This document shows positions 46,801 to 60,900 of a stretch of DNA of 64,000 bases, piece by piece. The DNA is taken from NCBI RefSeq assembly GCF_027409185.1, contig NC_084462.1:23659577-23723576 (forward strand), given 5' to 3'. The position numbers were made by a program, and so were the translations under genes. Below the pieces are notes generated by a model, which saw only the letters and a list, made by a program, of their open reading frames with translations, did no database searches and was not told where the DNA came from. How positions within the stretch are numbered: the stretch's first letter is position 1; every line of letters starts with the position of its first letter. The DNA comes from Cynocephalus volans (lineage: Eukaryota; Chordata; Mammalia; Dermoptera; Cynocephalidae).

Positions 46801-49800
46801 GCAGCCTCTCCTGGGTCTTACTTTTTAATCCAATCCAACCAATCTCTGCCTTTTGATTAGGGTATGCAGAGCACTTATATTTAATGTGATTATTACTATG
46901 CTTAAGTTTATATCTACTATCTTGCTATTTCTTTTCTATTTGTCTTATTTGTTCTTTTTTTCCGCCTTTTTGGTTAATGAAGTATTTTTTATGATTCCGC
47001 TTTCTTTCCTTTGTTGATTAGCTATAACTGTTTTACTTTAATGGTTGATTTAAGGTTTACAGTATACACTTTTAATTGATCGGTTTACTTTCAAGTGATA
47101 TTATACCACTTCACATACAGTAGAAGTGTACAATAGTATACTTCCATTTCTTTTCTCTCAATCTTTACACTATTGTTTTCATGCATTTTACTTATAAATA
47201 TGTTACAAACCCCACAATACACTGTTTTGTCTGTTTGAATGGTCAATTACTGTATACATCAGGATTCTCTAAAGAAACAGACCCAATAAGAAGTTTATTG
47301 CCGTATGTATGTGTATATGTATATATGTGTGTGCACGTGTGTGCATGAGATTAATTATAAGGTATTGGCTCAAATGATTATGGTAACTGGCAAGTTCATA
47401 TCTCCTGTGTGGGATGGCAGGCTGAAGACTCAGAGAGAGCCTATGTCCCAGCTCAAAGGCCATCAGGCAGTAATGGTCAATATTGAAGGTGAAGTCCAAG
47501 AGAGTCAGTTGCAGACTTCCCTCTTGCTCTGCGGAAAGGTCAGCCTTTTGTTCTATTCAGGTCTTCAACTAATTGGATGAAGCCCACCCACTGTATGGAA
47601 GGGAATCTGCCTTCCCCAAGTCTACCGATTTAAATGTTAATCTCATCCAAAAACATTCTCACAAAAACATCCAGAATAATCTTTGACCAAATATCTGGGC
47701 ACCCTGTGGCCCAGTGTATCTGACAAATAAATTTACCACCACAATTACTTTTCAAAGAGATTTAAATTACAACAAAAATGTGTATTTGTTCATGTCATTT
47801 ACCGTTTCTGGTACTAATTTATTCCTTTGTATAGATACAGATTTCATCTGCTACCACTTTCCTTCTGCCTGAAGGACTTCATTTCACATTTTTTGAAGTG
47901 CTGGTCTACTGTTAATAAACTCTTTCAGCTTTTCTATACCTGTGAACTTCTTTATTTCATCTTTCTTTTTGAAAGATATTTTTGCCAGTAATAGAACTCT
48001 AGGTTATGTTTTTCCTTTCAGGACTTTAAAGACTTTGCTCAAAAAAAATAAATAAAATAAATAAAATAAATAAAGACTTTGCTCACCTGCATTGTTTCCA
48101 ATGAGAAATGTAATGTCAACTTTGTTTTTGTTCCACTGTAAGCAGCATGCTCTTTTTTTGTAGTTGCATTTAAGGTTTTATTTTTATTGCTAGTTTTGAG
48201 CAAGCTGATTATGATATACCTTCGTGGACTTTTCTTCATATTTCTCGTGCTTAGGTTTTGTTGAGCTTCTTGGATCTGTGACTTACAGTTTTTGTTAAAT
48301 TTGGAAAATCTTTGGCTGTTATTTCTTCAAATATTTTTCTTGTCCCATCTTCATCTCTACTCATCACCTTTAGGGACTTTAGTCACCATAGATAAGGCTG
48401 CATGAAGTTATCCCACAGGTCACTGATGCTCTTTTCATTTTTTAAACTCTTTTTTTCTGTGTGTTTTATTTTGCATAGTTTCCACTGCTCTGTTTTCAAG
48501 TTCATTAATTTTTATTTTGCCATGTCTAATCCACTATTAATCCCATCCAGAGCACTGTTCACCTCAGTCACCATAGTTTTCACCTCTAGAAGTTCAATCT
48601 GGGTATTTTTAGTACCTTCCATGTCTCTCTAAGCCTCTTTACAGAATACAGTTATAACATGGGTTTTAACGTCCTTCCATGCTTTTCCTAACATCCATGT
48701 CAATTCCGGGTCAGTTTTAATTGATTACTCTCATTATGAATCATTGTTATCCTATCTTTTTGCATGTCTGATAATATTTGATTGGATGCCAGACACTGTG
48801 AATTTACTCTGTTGGGTGTTTGTTCTTTATTCCTATTAATTTTCTTAAGCTTTGACCTGGGATGCAGTTAAGTTACTTGAAAACAGTCTGGTCTTTTTGA
48901 GTCTTGCTTTCATGATTTGTAAGGTGGGTATAGAGTAGTGCTCAGTCTAGGACTAAGTATCATTCACTAATGAGGCAAGATATTCTTAAGTACTCTACCC
49001 AGTGCCCCACGAATTAAGAGTTTTCTAATACGGCTAACAGGAACAGGCACTGTTCCTGGCCCTGTGTGAGCACCAGGAACTGTTCCTTCCAATCATTTTA
49101 GAAGTCTCTTTCTTCAGTCTCAGGTAGTTCACGGGCATGCGCTGATCAGTACTCTGCTGAATACTCAGGGAGTCCCTCTGCAGATTATCAGGGTTCTCTG
49201 TACAGCTCTCTCCTCTCTAATACTGTCCAGTACTCTGCAAACTCTCACTGCTTTGTTCTACCTGGACTCTCAGCTCTGTCCTTCAACTCAACAAGTCTGC
49301 CTGGCTTTCCCTCAGTTACTCTTCCCTGAGATGGCCTGGAAACTCTCTGAACGCTGTAGGCTAGAGCAATCACAGGGCTCACCTCATTTGTTTCACATTT
49401 CTCAGGGATCACTGTCCTTTACTGCCAGATGCCCAGTGTTTCAGGTTCTTGTTTCATGTACTGTCTCTTGGTTTTTTGTTTGTTTTCTCAGTTGTTTCAG
49501 ACAGGAAAGTAAATCTAGTCCCCGTTACTCCATTTTGGCTGGAAGTGAGCATCCACAACATGATTCTTAATCAGGGATGTGCACGAGAATTGTCTGCACA
49601 GCTTTTACAACATGCACATGCCTTGATACCTCCCTAGAGATCCAATGAGTTTATTTTCAGTCTGTCCTATACTCATCTTCTCAACCTCAGTCCCTACCTT
49701 TCCCTGCAGTGCACCTTATGACTTAGCGACACTGGATAATTTCCCTCCATTTTCTGTACATGCGTACACCCTGATTTTCTACTGGGCAAACCTCCTACTA

Positions 49801-52800
49801 ATCCCTCAAATTCCAGAACTGTCACCTCTGCTGTGAAAACTTCCCTACCTCATTGCCAACAGAGCCCTTCCTCTTAATTTCTGTAACATTTTACTCCTAC
49901 CACTGATAAACATTGGCTCATACTGTATTACAATAAGTGGTATGTGTCTGTCTCTCCAGTTTGCTTATGAACTCTTACAAAAAGAATAGGTCTCTTTCTT
50001 TCTGTATCATTAGTACCTTGTAACACAATGTGTGTTAAATAAATGTTTCTTGAATGAAGTATACATCCATTTACTATTACCATTTTTCCTGATACTCCTG
50101 TTAGCTGCATGCTCTGTTTCCTCTTCCCTTTCCAGACTTCTCTCACCATTTATTCTCTTACATGAAAGGTTTCTAGGGAGCTCCAAGTCGTAGAGATTCT
50201 GCTCACCTTGGAATCGCTTCAGAATTTCCTTCATCATTGGTATCTGGCACACTGTCCTCACGTTCAGAACTTCAAAGGAATAGTTCACATCCTGGTTCTC
50301 ACTCCTAAGAAAAGGACAGAAGGCCACTCTTCTTAGAAGACAACTAGGGCAGCCAAGATCCCAAACTCTCACCTGAAGGTTCCAAGGCCAAAGCTCAGAT
50401 CACTTTTATGCCACCACCCATTGGTTACTTGGTAGCATCTCAGGTATCATATCGACTATTGCAGTAACGTGGTGCTTGTGTTCCTCCTCACAGAAGTGAA
50501 TAGTGGAATTCCTCCTCCACAGACCCCAAAGGGTGTGTGCCCAGACTGATCTATGGAGCCCAAAACTTGTTTCTCCTCTGCTCAGCCTATATCTTTACCA
50601 TTCCACTCAGGCTCCCATATGAGAGCAGAAGCTCTTACCTGGTCAACACATCTTTTGGATTCTGTGAAAAGAAGAAAGAAGTAAGTATGGACCTTCCCCT
50701 TGAGACCCAGGACACAACTTTGTAAGCAGGAATTTTCTATTAGTTGCTTTTGCTAATGTCACATATGATCTCCTGCTGCCAAAGACAAAGAACTGACATA
50801 ATCTACTCCTTTTTTTTCATGTGATCCCTCTCTGCACTATCTGACAATGTTGACCAATTCCCTTCTTGAAACTCTACTCTTTTTCCTTTGGCATTATGAT
50901 GTTAACTCTCTCCTGGCTTTTGCCTATTTTGCCATCTTTCAATCACAGAGCCACCTTCTTTGCTTGCCCTTTGACAGGCTCCAGCTTCAACCTTCTGCTC
51001 TTCTCCTTCCCTCTTATTTGCTTTATAAGATTACTTTTAAGTTATAATCACAAGGGACACCTTTATAATGTGTGGGCCCGAAGAGTTTTTTATACAGGTA
51101 AATTTTACTGAAATTTAGAGAACTAAAAAAACCCTATCCTAAGTTGTGACAGAAAGGAGAGAAACAGAAAGTTTTCCCAACTGATTTTAAGAGACTAGTA
51201 TAACCTTGTTCTTCAAGCCACTAAAGGAAATAAACATAAGAAAAAATTATAGACCCATTTCATTTAAAAACATAGATGCAAAAATTCTCAGTAAAATATT
51301 AGCTAACCAATGCCATTAGTGTATTTTTAAAAGTTTCTCCCCCAAACCTATAACCCAGTCTAATCATGAGAAAAATACTAGACAAATTCCAATACAGCAG
51401 TTCCCCTTTATCCATGGTTTCACTTTCCACAGTTTTACTTTCTTTGGTTTTAGTAATCTGTAGTCAACAGTGGTCTGAAAATATTAAATGAAAAATTCCA
51501 GAAACAAACAATGCATAAGTTTTAAGCTGAATGCTGTTCTGAGTAGTGTGATGAAATCTCATGCTGTCCCACTCCATGATGCTGGGACATGAATCATTCC
51601 CTTGCTCAGCATATCCACCCTATATACACCACCCACCCATTGGTCACTCAGTAGCATCTCAATTCTCAGATCGACTATCGCAGTAACGCAGTGCTTGGAT
51701 TCAAGTAACCCTTATTTTACTTAATTATGGCCTCAAAGCCCAAGAGTAGTAAAGCTGGCAAATCAGATATGCCAAAGAGAAGCCATGAAGTATTTCCTTT
51801 AAGTGAAAAGGTGAAAGTTCTCAACTTAATAAGGAAAGAAAAAAAGTTGTACGCTGAGGCTGCTAAGATCTATGGTAAGAATGAATCTTCTATTCATGAA
51901 ATTGTGAGGAAGAGAAAAGATATTCATACTAGTTTTACTAGTTTTGGTGTTGCACCTCAAACTGCAAAAGTTAGGCCCACAGTGTGTGACAAATGCCGTT
52001 AAGATGGAAAAGGCATTAAATTTGTGGGTGGAAGACACAAAGAGAACTGTGTTCCAATCAACAGCAACGTGTTGTGCCAGAAAGCACTTAGCCTATGGAA
52101 GACTTCAGCAAAGGATCCCCTGAAACAAGTTACACCAAGCCATTTACTGCAAGTAAGGGATGGCTACACACATTCGGGAATACAGGTCAATCATAACCTA
52201 ATGCTACGTCACAATGCCTACACATCTTCACCTCACTTCCTCTCATCACATACGCATTGTATCTTCTCACATCATCACAAGAAAGGTAAGTTCAGTACAA
52301 TAAGATATTTTGAAAGAGAGAAACCACATTCACATAACTTTTATTACAGTATATTTTTGTAACTGTTCTATTCTCGTTATCTCTTACTGTGTCTAATTTA
52401 TAAATTAAACTTTATCATAGGTATGTATGTATAGGAAAAATCATAGGACTCAATGCTATCTGTGGTTTCAGGTATTCACTGGGGGATCTTAGAATGTAAC
52501 CCCTGTGGATAAAGAGAGTTTACTGTAGAGGGGCATCCTATATTTAACCAGCACTCCCCAGAACTTACAAGATCATCAAAACAAGAAAAGTCTGAGAAAC
52601 AGTCCCAAGAGGAGACATGACAAACAAATGTAATGTCATTTCCTAGATGGGATTCTGGAAAACAAAAAGAACACTGGGTAAAAACTAAGAAAGTATGAAT
52701 CAACTATGAACTTTAGTTAATAATAATGTATCAATATTGGTTCATTAATTATAACAAATGAACCATACTAATGTAAGATGTTAATAACAGGGGAACCTGC

Positions 52801-55800
52801 GTGAGGGAGGATATGAGAACTATCTGTACTACCTTCTCAATTTTTTTGTAAATCTAAATTGTCCTTTTTAAAAAATGGTTAATTACTATATGAAAAAGTA
52901 CTCAATCTCACTAGTTATTGTAAGGAAATAGCCTAAGTGATTTATTTTCAGGAATAGCTTAGCAAAGCATGTTTAACTGGCTCAACCTGTTCCCAGACAG
53001 CCCCTGAACGGGCAGAGCTCAGCAGCAGCACGTCACTCTTGAGAAACGACTCCTCAAGATGGTGGTTAGTCACTAGCCCCTTTGTTCTCTTCATTTCCTG
53101 GTTCTTCTCCCTTCTCAGGGCTTTGGTGGCCTTTTTCGTGAGCTTGTCCTAAGTCATCAGACAAAGGAATTCCTTACAAGGAGATAATAAATCTTGGGCA
53201 ACATCTGAGAAGATTGTGCATCCCATAGTACTCAGCCAATGAGGAACTGGGGAAGGAATTTGTGCACTAGAGAATAAACTGCTTGCTGTAACTGTTCCCT
53301 GTGTGCCTGCCAAACAGACACCCTATCTTGCAAGACTGTCATTAAAGTCTTGCTTCACTGTACCTCATGTCTCCATGTCCATTCTTTGGCATTGGACAGG
53401 TGAGGTTATTTCTCACAGTTATCAGGGATATGCCATCTGTCTTTCAGGAGGAGGGAAAGCATGCTGGTTGAGGGCATGAGATAACATTATGTACCTTTAA
53501 GGTGGCTAAAATTAGAGAGATGATAATTCTAAGTACTAGTGAGGACAGAAAGCAACCAGAACTCACACATTGCTACTTATATTGCAAAGTGATACAACCA
53601 ACTTGGAAAACAACTTGGAATCATCTAGTAAAGCTGAACACATGCATGCCCTGTGACCTGGAATTGCTCTCATAGGTATAGAACTGAGAGTAATGTGCAC
53701 AAATGTGCACCACAGAGATATGTTCATGCATATCCATAGCTACTTTTTTGTAACACTAAAAACTAAAAATAATCCAAATTTCCCTCAAAAGTAAAATGAA
53801 TACTATGTTTAGCATGTTAATATAATAACATACTATACAGCAGGGTTTCTCAACCTCGACACTATTGACATTTTGGGCTGGGGAGAGGTGTGTGCCATGC
53901 ATTACAGTATGTCTAGCAGCATCTGTACACACTAGATGCCAGTTATTAACCACCCCCAAGTTGTGCAACCAAAAATGTCTCCAAATTGTCCTCCAGGCGA
54001 TCAAAATCGTCTCTGGTTGAAAACGACTGCTGTGTAATGACGAAAACAAATATCTACTGCTACTTATGACAACATAAAAATAATATATCTCAAAATCTGT
54101 GGAACACAAAGCAATACTTAAAGATAAAAGTATAGCTTAAATATATTTAATACATTATAAATGTACAAATAAGATGAATGGAAAAGCCTTAGATGTGCTT
54201 CAGATCCTGAGCTTAGCATATCTAAATTTCAGATTATTTTTCTCTGAATGGTGTATCTTTGACTCTAACTATGCAACAATAGCAGTAACACAATTACCAA
54301 CAAAGAGAAGACATGACTTCTATTAAAGCCATTCACCAGGAAAGACATTCAGCTCTAAAGACAAGAGGGAGTTCAGTTAGTGATGTTACCTAACAACTCC
54401 ATAGAGACAGAGATTAGTTCCTCCCATGCCTGCCTCACCTGGAGTAACTCCAGGGTAGAGGCCTGGCTCTTTTCCTCCACCTCTGAGATGAGGTTCTTCA
54501 AGGAAGTGATCATTTGATTGAGACTTGACATGTTCTCTTTCAGTTTCTCCTTTGTCTCTTCTTCTTCTTTGCTCAGTCTCTGAAGAAACAGTTGCTCTTC
54601 TTCAGCCAGGAAGTGGTGCAGCTTTGAAAACTCTGTGCTGATTCTCATTCGCTGATTCTTTATCTTCTCCTATGGCAATATAAGATTTGCTCAGTCCTTT
54701 TTCTACCTGGCCCTTCTTCCTAAATTCCTTGCACATGGTTCCCCAACAATCCATGGTCCTTTCCATCCTAATCAACTCATCCAGAAAAACTCAGGCCCAC
54801 CCACCACAAATTTCCATTATGCCTTTATTTACACCTACATGATATTTTTGTACTAGTCATTACAGTATTCATTCATTCTTCATAACATTTAAGTCTCTAC
54901 CTCTGACAACAATGCCTTTTTTGTATACTTTTTAAACTAAAATGCATTTTCATATCTATTATTTAGTTTAGCCCTCAGAACACCTGTTTAGTTTTGTTAA
55001 ATCTTTAGGAGTGTCTATGTGCTTGCATGATACCTCCCAACTAGACTAGCCTCCCTGAAAGCAAGGTAACTCATCAGTTTCTTTCCATAATCCCATGGAC
55101 CCCAAACCAACTCCAACCTAGGGAGTATATTTAGAAAAAAGTGGAAGGAGGGAGGCACTTCCTTAAAGTAGAGATATGGAGATGAAGTGTGTGGAGCTCA
55201 CACTGCTCAAAGCCACAGGTCAGTAGGGATAAATGCTTCCTGTCTTATCACCTTATCTGCAATGAGCCTGACAACCAATGACACCCTGCAAGCTCTTCCC
55301 TGTAAAACCCCATGAGCAGCCCTAGACCGAAAGGGCCTCAGGAGCAAGAAATGCCACTTCTACATTACCTTCCACTTTGCAGCATTCTTCACTTCCACCT
55401 CCTGGAAATGCATGGCTTTCTTCATTTTGGCCATAAGAATAAATTGAGATTTAAGAAGTTTCTCCTGCCAGCAGAAACATACATAGGAAAGAAGTCATGT
55501 CTCCAAGCATCTTCCTTGTTTAAGAGCTAAAAGTCACCTAATGGGGAATGAGATTGAGAAAATACTGAAGATGGTCATAGGCCTATGATAAGAACTACTC
55601 AGATCTGACAGTATCACAACGCTACATGGAGTTTGCCTAATAAATTGGTAAAAACTAGAAACTGTTAAAGGATTAATAAATATCTAGTATTGGCAAGGGA
55701 GAAAGTCCTTGTCACCACAGTAGCAGAAGAGTAAAAAAGTGCCATCTTTTTGAAGGGCAACTGGCAGGATTTAACAAATTTTAAATGTGTACAATCCTAC

Positions 55801-57864
55801 TTCTAATAATCTATCCAACAAAACACTAGCAAAAATAATACGTAAAGAAATGTTTACTGAAGCATTATTTATTACCCATTAATGGGAAATTATTAAATAA
55901 ATTATGGTGATACTCTGCATCAATTTCAGGTAGCTCTCTCTATATAGACATGAAAGACATGTTATATTAAGTAAAAGTCAAACTATAAAACAATATGTAT
56001 TGTATGTGTTTTAAAAAAATAAATATGTGTCTGAGCACATATGTGTTTATGTACATGTACGTATTTGTATGTGAATAGAAGAAAAATGTGGAAAGATATT
56101 ACCTAATATTAACACTGGTTATTTCTGGGGAATAAGAATGGCTTGGAAGTTGGCGGTGGGACTAGAAATTTTATAAATTTCTGCTCTGTTTGAATTTCTA
56201 CAAGAGGTAAAGGCCTTTTTGTAATTAAAAAATCCAAATACATTATTAAAAAATAAAGTGAGTCAATCAACACTGACAAAGTGGGCTGTTGAAGGGCAGT
56301 ACCTGACAGTAGAATGTCAGATATGACCAAAATAGACAGGTTAAAGAAACACAAAGGGGATCCAGGCTAGAACTGGAAACAACTACATTTAAGGGGTACA
56401 CAAAGGATGAAAATCCTGCAAAGAAGCTAAGATGGGGAGCTGGTGACAGACCAAGAGAAAATGGTTTCTTATTTGCCGAAGGAAGAGAAATTTTAAATTA
56501 AAAACTGGTGAATAGTATCAAATGCTGAAGGGTGGCCTAGGGCAACTTTCTGTAAGGCTGAATGTATATAAAAATAAAAAGCTAAAAGAAAATGAAGAGA
56601 ACTAATAAACTATATAATTTTTAAAAATTCTTCCCTAGGAGAGTAATAAAAACTAATAGGTATAACTTTTCTTTCAATCATTTACAAACGACAATAGTTA
56701 ATAAAGTTAAATAACTTAAAAGACTGAGAACTTCAAAATTGGCAAGGATGTGGAGCAACCAAAACTCTCATACGATGTCACTGGGTGTGTGAAATGGTAA
56801 GACCATTTTGGAAAAGTTCCAGCAGAAAACTAAACCATACCTGTACCAGCCAGCTGCCAAAAAACCCAAACCTAAACATACATTAATCCTATGGCACAAC
56901 AATTCTACTCCTAGACCCAGGAAAAATGAAAACGTGTTCACAAAAAGACCTGTAGAAGAACATTCAAAGCACTTTTATTCATAACAGCCCCAAACTAGAA
57001 ACAGCCCAGGTATCCATTAATAGGAACATGGATAAACAAACTGTAGTATGTTCATACAATGAAATACCATTCAGCAATAAAGAGTAACAAACTACTGACA
57101 CACAAAAATGGATGAATCTCAAAATCAATATGCTGAACAAAAATATTCTACATGAGTGTATAGACTATAAGATGCCATTTATATGAAGTTCTGGAATGAA
57201 TGCGCAAAACTGATCTGTGTTGATTAGTGGTTAATCAGAACAGTGGTTGTGTTGGGTGGGTGTAGGGATCAGATTACTAACTGCGAAAGGGCATGAAGAA
57301 ACTTTCTGGGGTTATGGTAATGTTCTTTATCTTGAGTAGGGCTTGGGTTGTCCCACCCAAATGCATTTGTCAAAAGCTTAGCAAATGTACACTTAAGATT
57401 TGCGTATTTTAGTGTATTAAATTTTACCTCAAAATATACCATAAACAAATACTGAATGTGGTTAATGATATACATGCTAAAGTATTTTGTTTGCAATTGA
57501 CTTTTTTCTTGGTGGCTGGCCAGTACAGGGATCTGAACCTTTGACCTTTGTGTTATAACACCACACTCTAACCAGCTGACAATTAACTCTAATATACTTC
57601 AAAAGGAAATAAGAATTGATGGATAGAGAGGATATAGGCAGATGGATGGCTATGTGATAAACAATCAGTGTAAAATGTTAATGGTAGAACCTAGATGTGA
57701 TATATTGGTATTATCATTAAATTCTTGCAACTCTGATATATGTTTGAAAATTTCATACCAAAATGTTGGGGAAAAATAAGATTAGATTATAAAAGGGATT
57801 TTATATAGTTCTGTTAAATGTCACAAGATCGGGCTGGCCTATTAGTTCAGTTGATTAGAGCAGT

Positions 57865-57926
<62 letters not shown>

Positions 57927-57957
57927 GGTCACAAGAGCATCTGTGCTATTTTCTTTC

Positions 57958-57999
<42 letters not shown>

Positions 58000-60900
58000 T
58001 CACAAGAGCATCTGTGCTATTTTCTTTCTACCACAATTTTTCCTAACATAATATAATCTATTTACTACCTCTAGCGGTTAACTTAAATAGGTATATAACC
58101 CTGCTACTCAATAAGCTATCTCATGTAATTTTATTCCTTAATTTAATTATAACTGCCACTTTGTGATCATTGTCAAATTTGATGCATATGAGGCTTGCAA
58201 TGAGATATACAGCACCTTTAAATATGACCAAGTTTTTTTAAGTTTTCAATTTTGTTTGATAATGAAAAAAAAATCTTTTAAATAGAGATTTTCCATTTTT
58301 AAAAAAGCCCTTTAACAATTCCAGTATGCATAAATGATCTGTATGGTTCTATTATCCAAGACTCTACCTAAGTCTTTTAGAATTCTTCCACAGCTGGGAT
58401 CTAAATGGTACCCGAGTAAACCTGGCAACTGTGGAGATTAAAAAACACCTTCCCTGCAACAACAGGCACTGCCAACACCAAGCATTTCAAAGTGGGGTTA
58501 GAGGTACCGAAGTTAAAATTTTACTTTCTCTTCATTTAACGTGAGAAAATGTATGTGTATGAAAACACGGGTTTAACAAAAAGGCAAACATTCAGAGTGA
58601 AGATATTTACTAACTTGTGTTCAGATAGTTCAAACAACATTAAACTTCAAATTTCTGATCTGAGTTTAGACTAGGCCTTCACAAACTAGCTGTGTAACTG
58701 TGACCAAGTCAGCCTCACACATTTCCAGGGTCTCAGCTTCCTTACCTATAAAATGCAGACAACTGGACTAAATGGTCTCTTAAATACCACCCCAGCTCTT
58801 AAGTTCGGTAAACTTCAGTCATTATTACTTCTGCACGCAATCCAAGCAGGTAGGTCCACCTCCAAATACACCTCAGATCTGCCTACTTGCCACCCTTCTG
58901 CCACCTCCTGGTGTAAGACACTTGTAAGTCTGTCGTCTGGACAACTACAATAACCTCCTGACTGTCTCCCTACTAGCAGTCTTGTCCTTCTCTCATGCAA
59001 TATCCACACAGCAGCCAGAATAATCTTTCTAAAAACCAATCAAATCATGTCACTCCCCTGTTGAAGATTCATTGGTTTTCCACCTCACCAAGGAAATTCA
59101 AACACCTTATTATGGCCCCACATAATTCAGCCCTGGCCTACATCTGGCATCTCTTCTCATGCTACTTATGATGCTCCAGGCTCACAGACCTTTCAGTTCC
59201 ATAAATATATCCAGCTCTCGCCAGCCTCAGGGTCTGCACATTTTCTGTCCACTGCCTAAAATGCTTATCCCGCAGCTCCTCAGATGGCTGACTCCTTAAC
59301 CATCAAGTTCAACTGAAATGTCAAATCTCCAGAGAAGGCTCTGTTCACCTTATTAAAGCCCCTGTTACTTGTTTGGCACAGCACTTTCTTTCACAGCACA
59401 CATCACAATCTGTGATAATTTCATTTTTTGTCTATTAACTACCTCCCAACCCCAGCCCAACTATACCATGAGCTCCCTGGAAAGTCTTCTTTTTTTTTTT
59501 TTTAATCTCTTTCTTATTTATTCCTATTAGTTTTGTTTTTCCCTGGAAAGTCTTCATCTGTCTTGTTCACTATTGTATTCTCAGTGCTGTGTCTGACACC
59601 GTAGTGCAGTATCTGACACAACACCAGTGCTCAGTATTTGTTAAAGCTTAGCTCCTAGAATCAGAAGACTAAATATTGGCATCAGGGAAAGAAGAGCTGT
59701 GTCTGGAAGCCTTTACCGTGCAAACAATTTGCATCCTGAGGTTCATGAAGCTCTTTCTCTCTTTTTCTCTCCCTGCCATGAATGAGTCTCTTAAAAACAC
59801 TTGTTCTGAAAGATTTTTAAATTGAGATTTCCCTCCATGAAAATACTAAGATGATGTGGCACCACGGTTCTCTATCCTATCTGCACATTAGAATTACCTA
59901 GAGAATTTTTTTGACGTCAAGCCCCCCGCCTCCAACTGAATCAAAATCCCTGGGTGGGGCCCTGGTTTGATATTTCTTACAAGTACCCCAAGGCACTTTT
60001 GTGGTGGTCCTAATGTGTATCTTGAGCCACTGGCGTGACCCAAGACAGCAAGCAGGGTGTTCTAAGAATTCACCAAAGCAAGTTTCCTGGATGTAGTGCT
60101 CAGGGGCTCAGATCCTCAGAGGAAGCTTCTGGCACACTGTTTGCAGGGCTCAGGTATGGGCAGAGGATGGGGATATTTTCCATGGATTTAGGGAACTCCT
60201 GACTTTTCTAACTGTCCAACTTTTAAGACAGAGTCCACCTATCCTAGTATGTGCTAGGAATGGGATGCTTGAAAACAGTGTAGCTCCCCGCAAGAGCAAC
60301 TTAATGTTTTTCTAACTAACTTGGGGCAGGGATAGAGTAAGAGATGGATAAATGGAGCAAGGACTAGGCAGAGAAGGGCAGATACTGGGGAGTTCTGCCT
60401 AATGACTCAACTCCTGAACACCTGCCCAGCCAACCTTCTGACATTCAGCCTACCCCAATGCTACCCTTACCCACTCACTCCCAGCCTGTTGGACCATTTT
60501 GTTTAATCCCACCTCTTCCAAAAAGTCTTCTTGGATTAGTTGTGGCACAGTGAAAAGTGCAATGACTTAGGAGTTAGAGGACCTTGGTTTAAGTTTAGTC
60601 ACTTCCTAGCTCTGTGATCTTGGCAAGTTATCTCACATCTCTGTGCCTCAGTTGCCTCACCTGCAAAGAGGAGATAAAAGAATTCATCTAATTATAGGGT
60701 TGCTATGAGGACTAAGAATAACAATATGAAAGGCGCTTAGAACTTTGGGTGGTACATAAGAAGTAATCAATAACTGACAACTATTATTAAAACTATTATT
60801 ATTACTGAAGATTTAAGGGTTATACCCCCTCCACTCCCATCCACTTATATTTTCCTCAGCCCTCACGCACAAATGTATCTTCTCTCACATTTCTCTGAGG

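Larger units (their letters stand above)
40234..46810 (-). mobile_element. Near full-length L1 (6.58 kb), same strand as TRIM4
   Basis: The minus strand shows in order: a CpG-rich 5' UTR (46810-46000), repeated 5' units (about 45900-45540), ORF1 (about 45430-44460), ORF2 (about 44240-40459), a 3' UTR with a polypurine tract (about 40330-40360) and an A-rich tail. A perfect 17-bp duplication CTGGGTCTTACTTTTTA occurs at 40217-40233 and 46811-46827. It is the best-preserved L1 in the window, but ORF1 and ORF2 carry stops and frameshifts. Confidence 0.93.
38660..49555 (-). mobile_element. Old L1 in TRIM4 intron, split by young L1 and solo LTR
   Basis: Antisense L1 sequence occupies 38660-40233 (ORF2), 46811-47250 (ORF2 start/inter-ORF) and 47744-49555 (ORF1 and 5' UTR, ending CTCCATTTTGGCTGGAAGTG). 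The pieces are collinear once the L1 at 40234-46810 and the LTR at 47251-47743 are removed. All frames are eroded. Confidence 0.75.

Noticed and set aside
57868..57997. CRISPR-like repeat/spacer layout
   Set aside because: The repeats are AC dinucleotide arrays with one duplicated flank in a mammalian genome.
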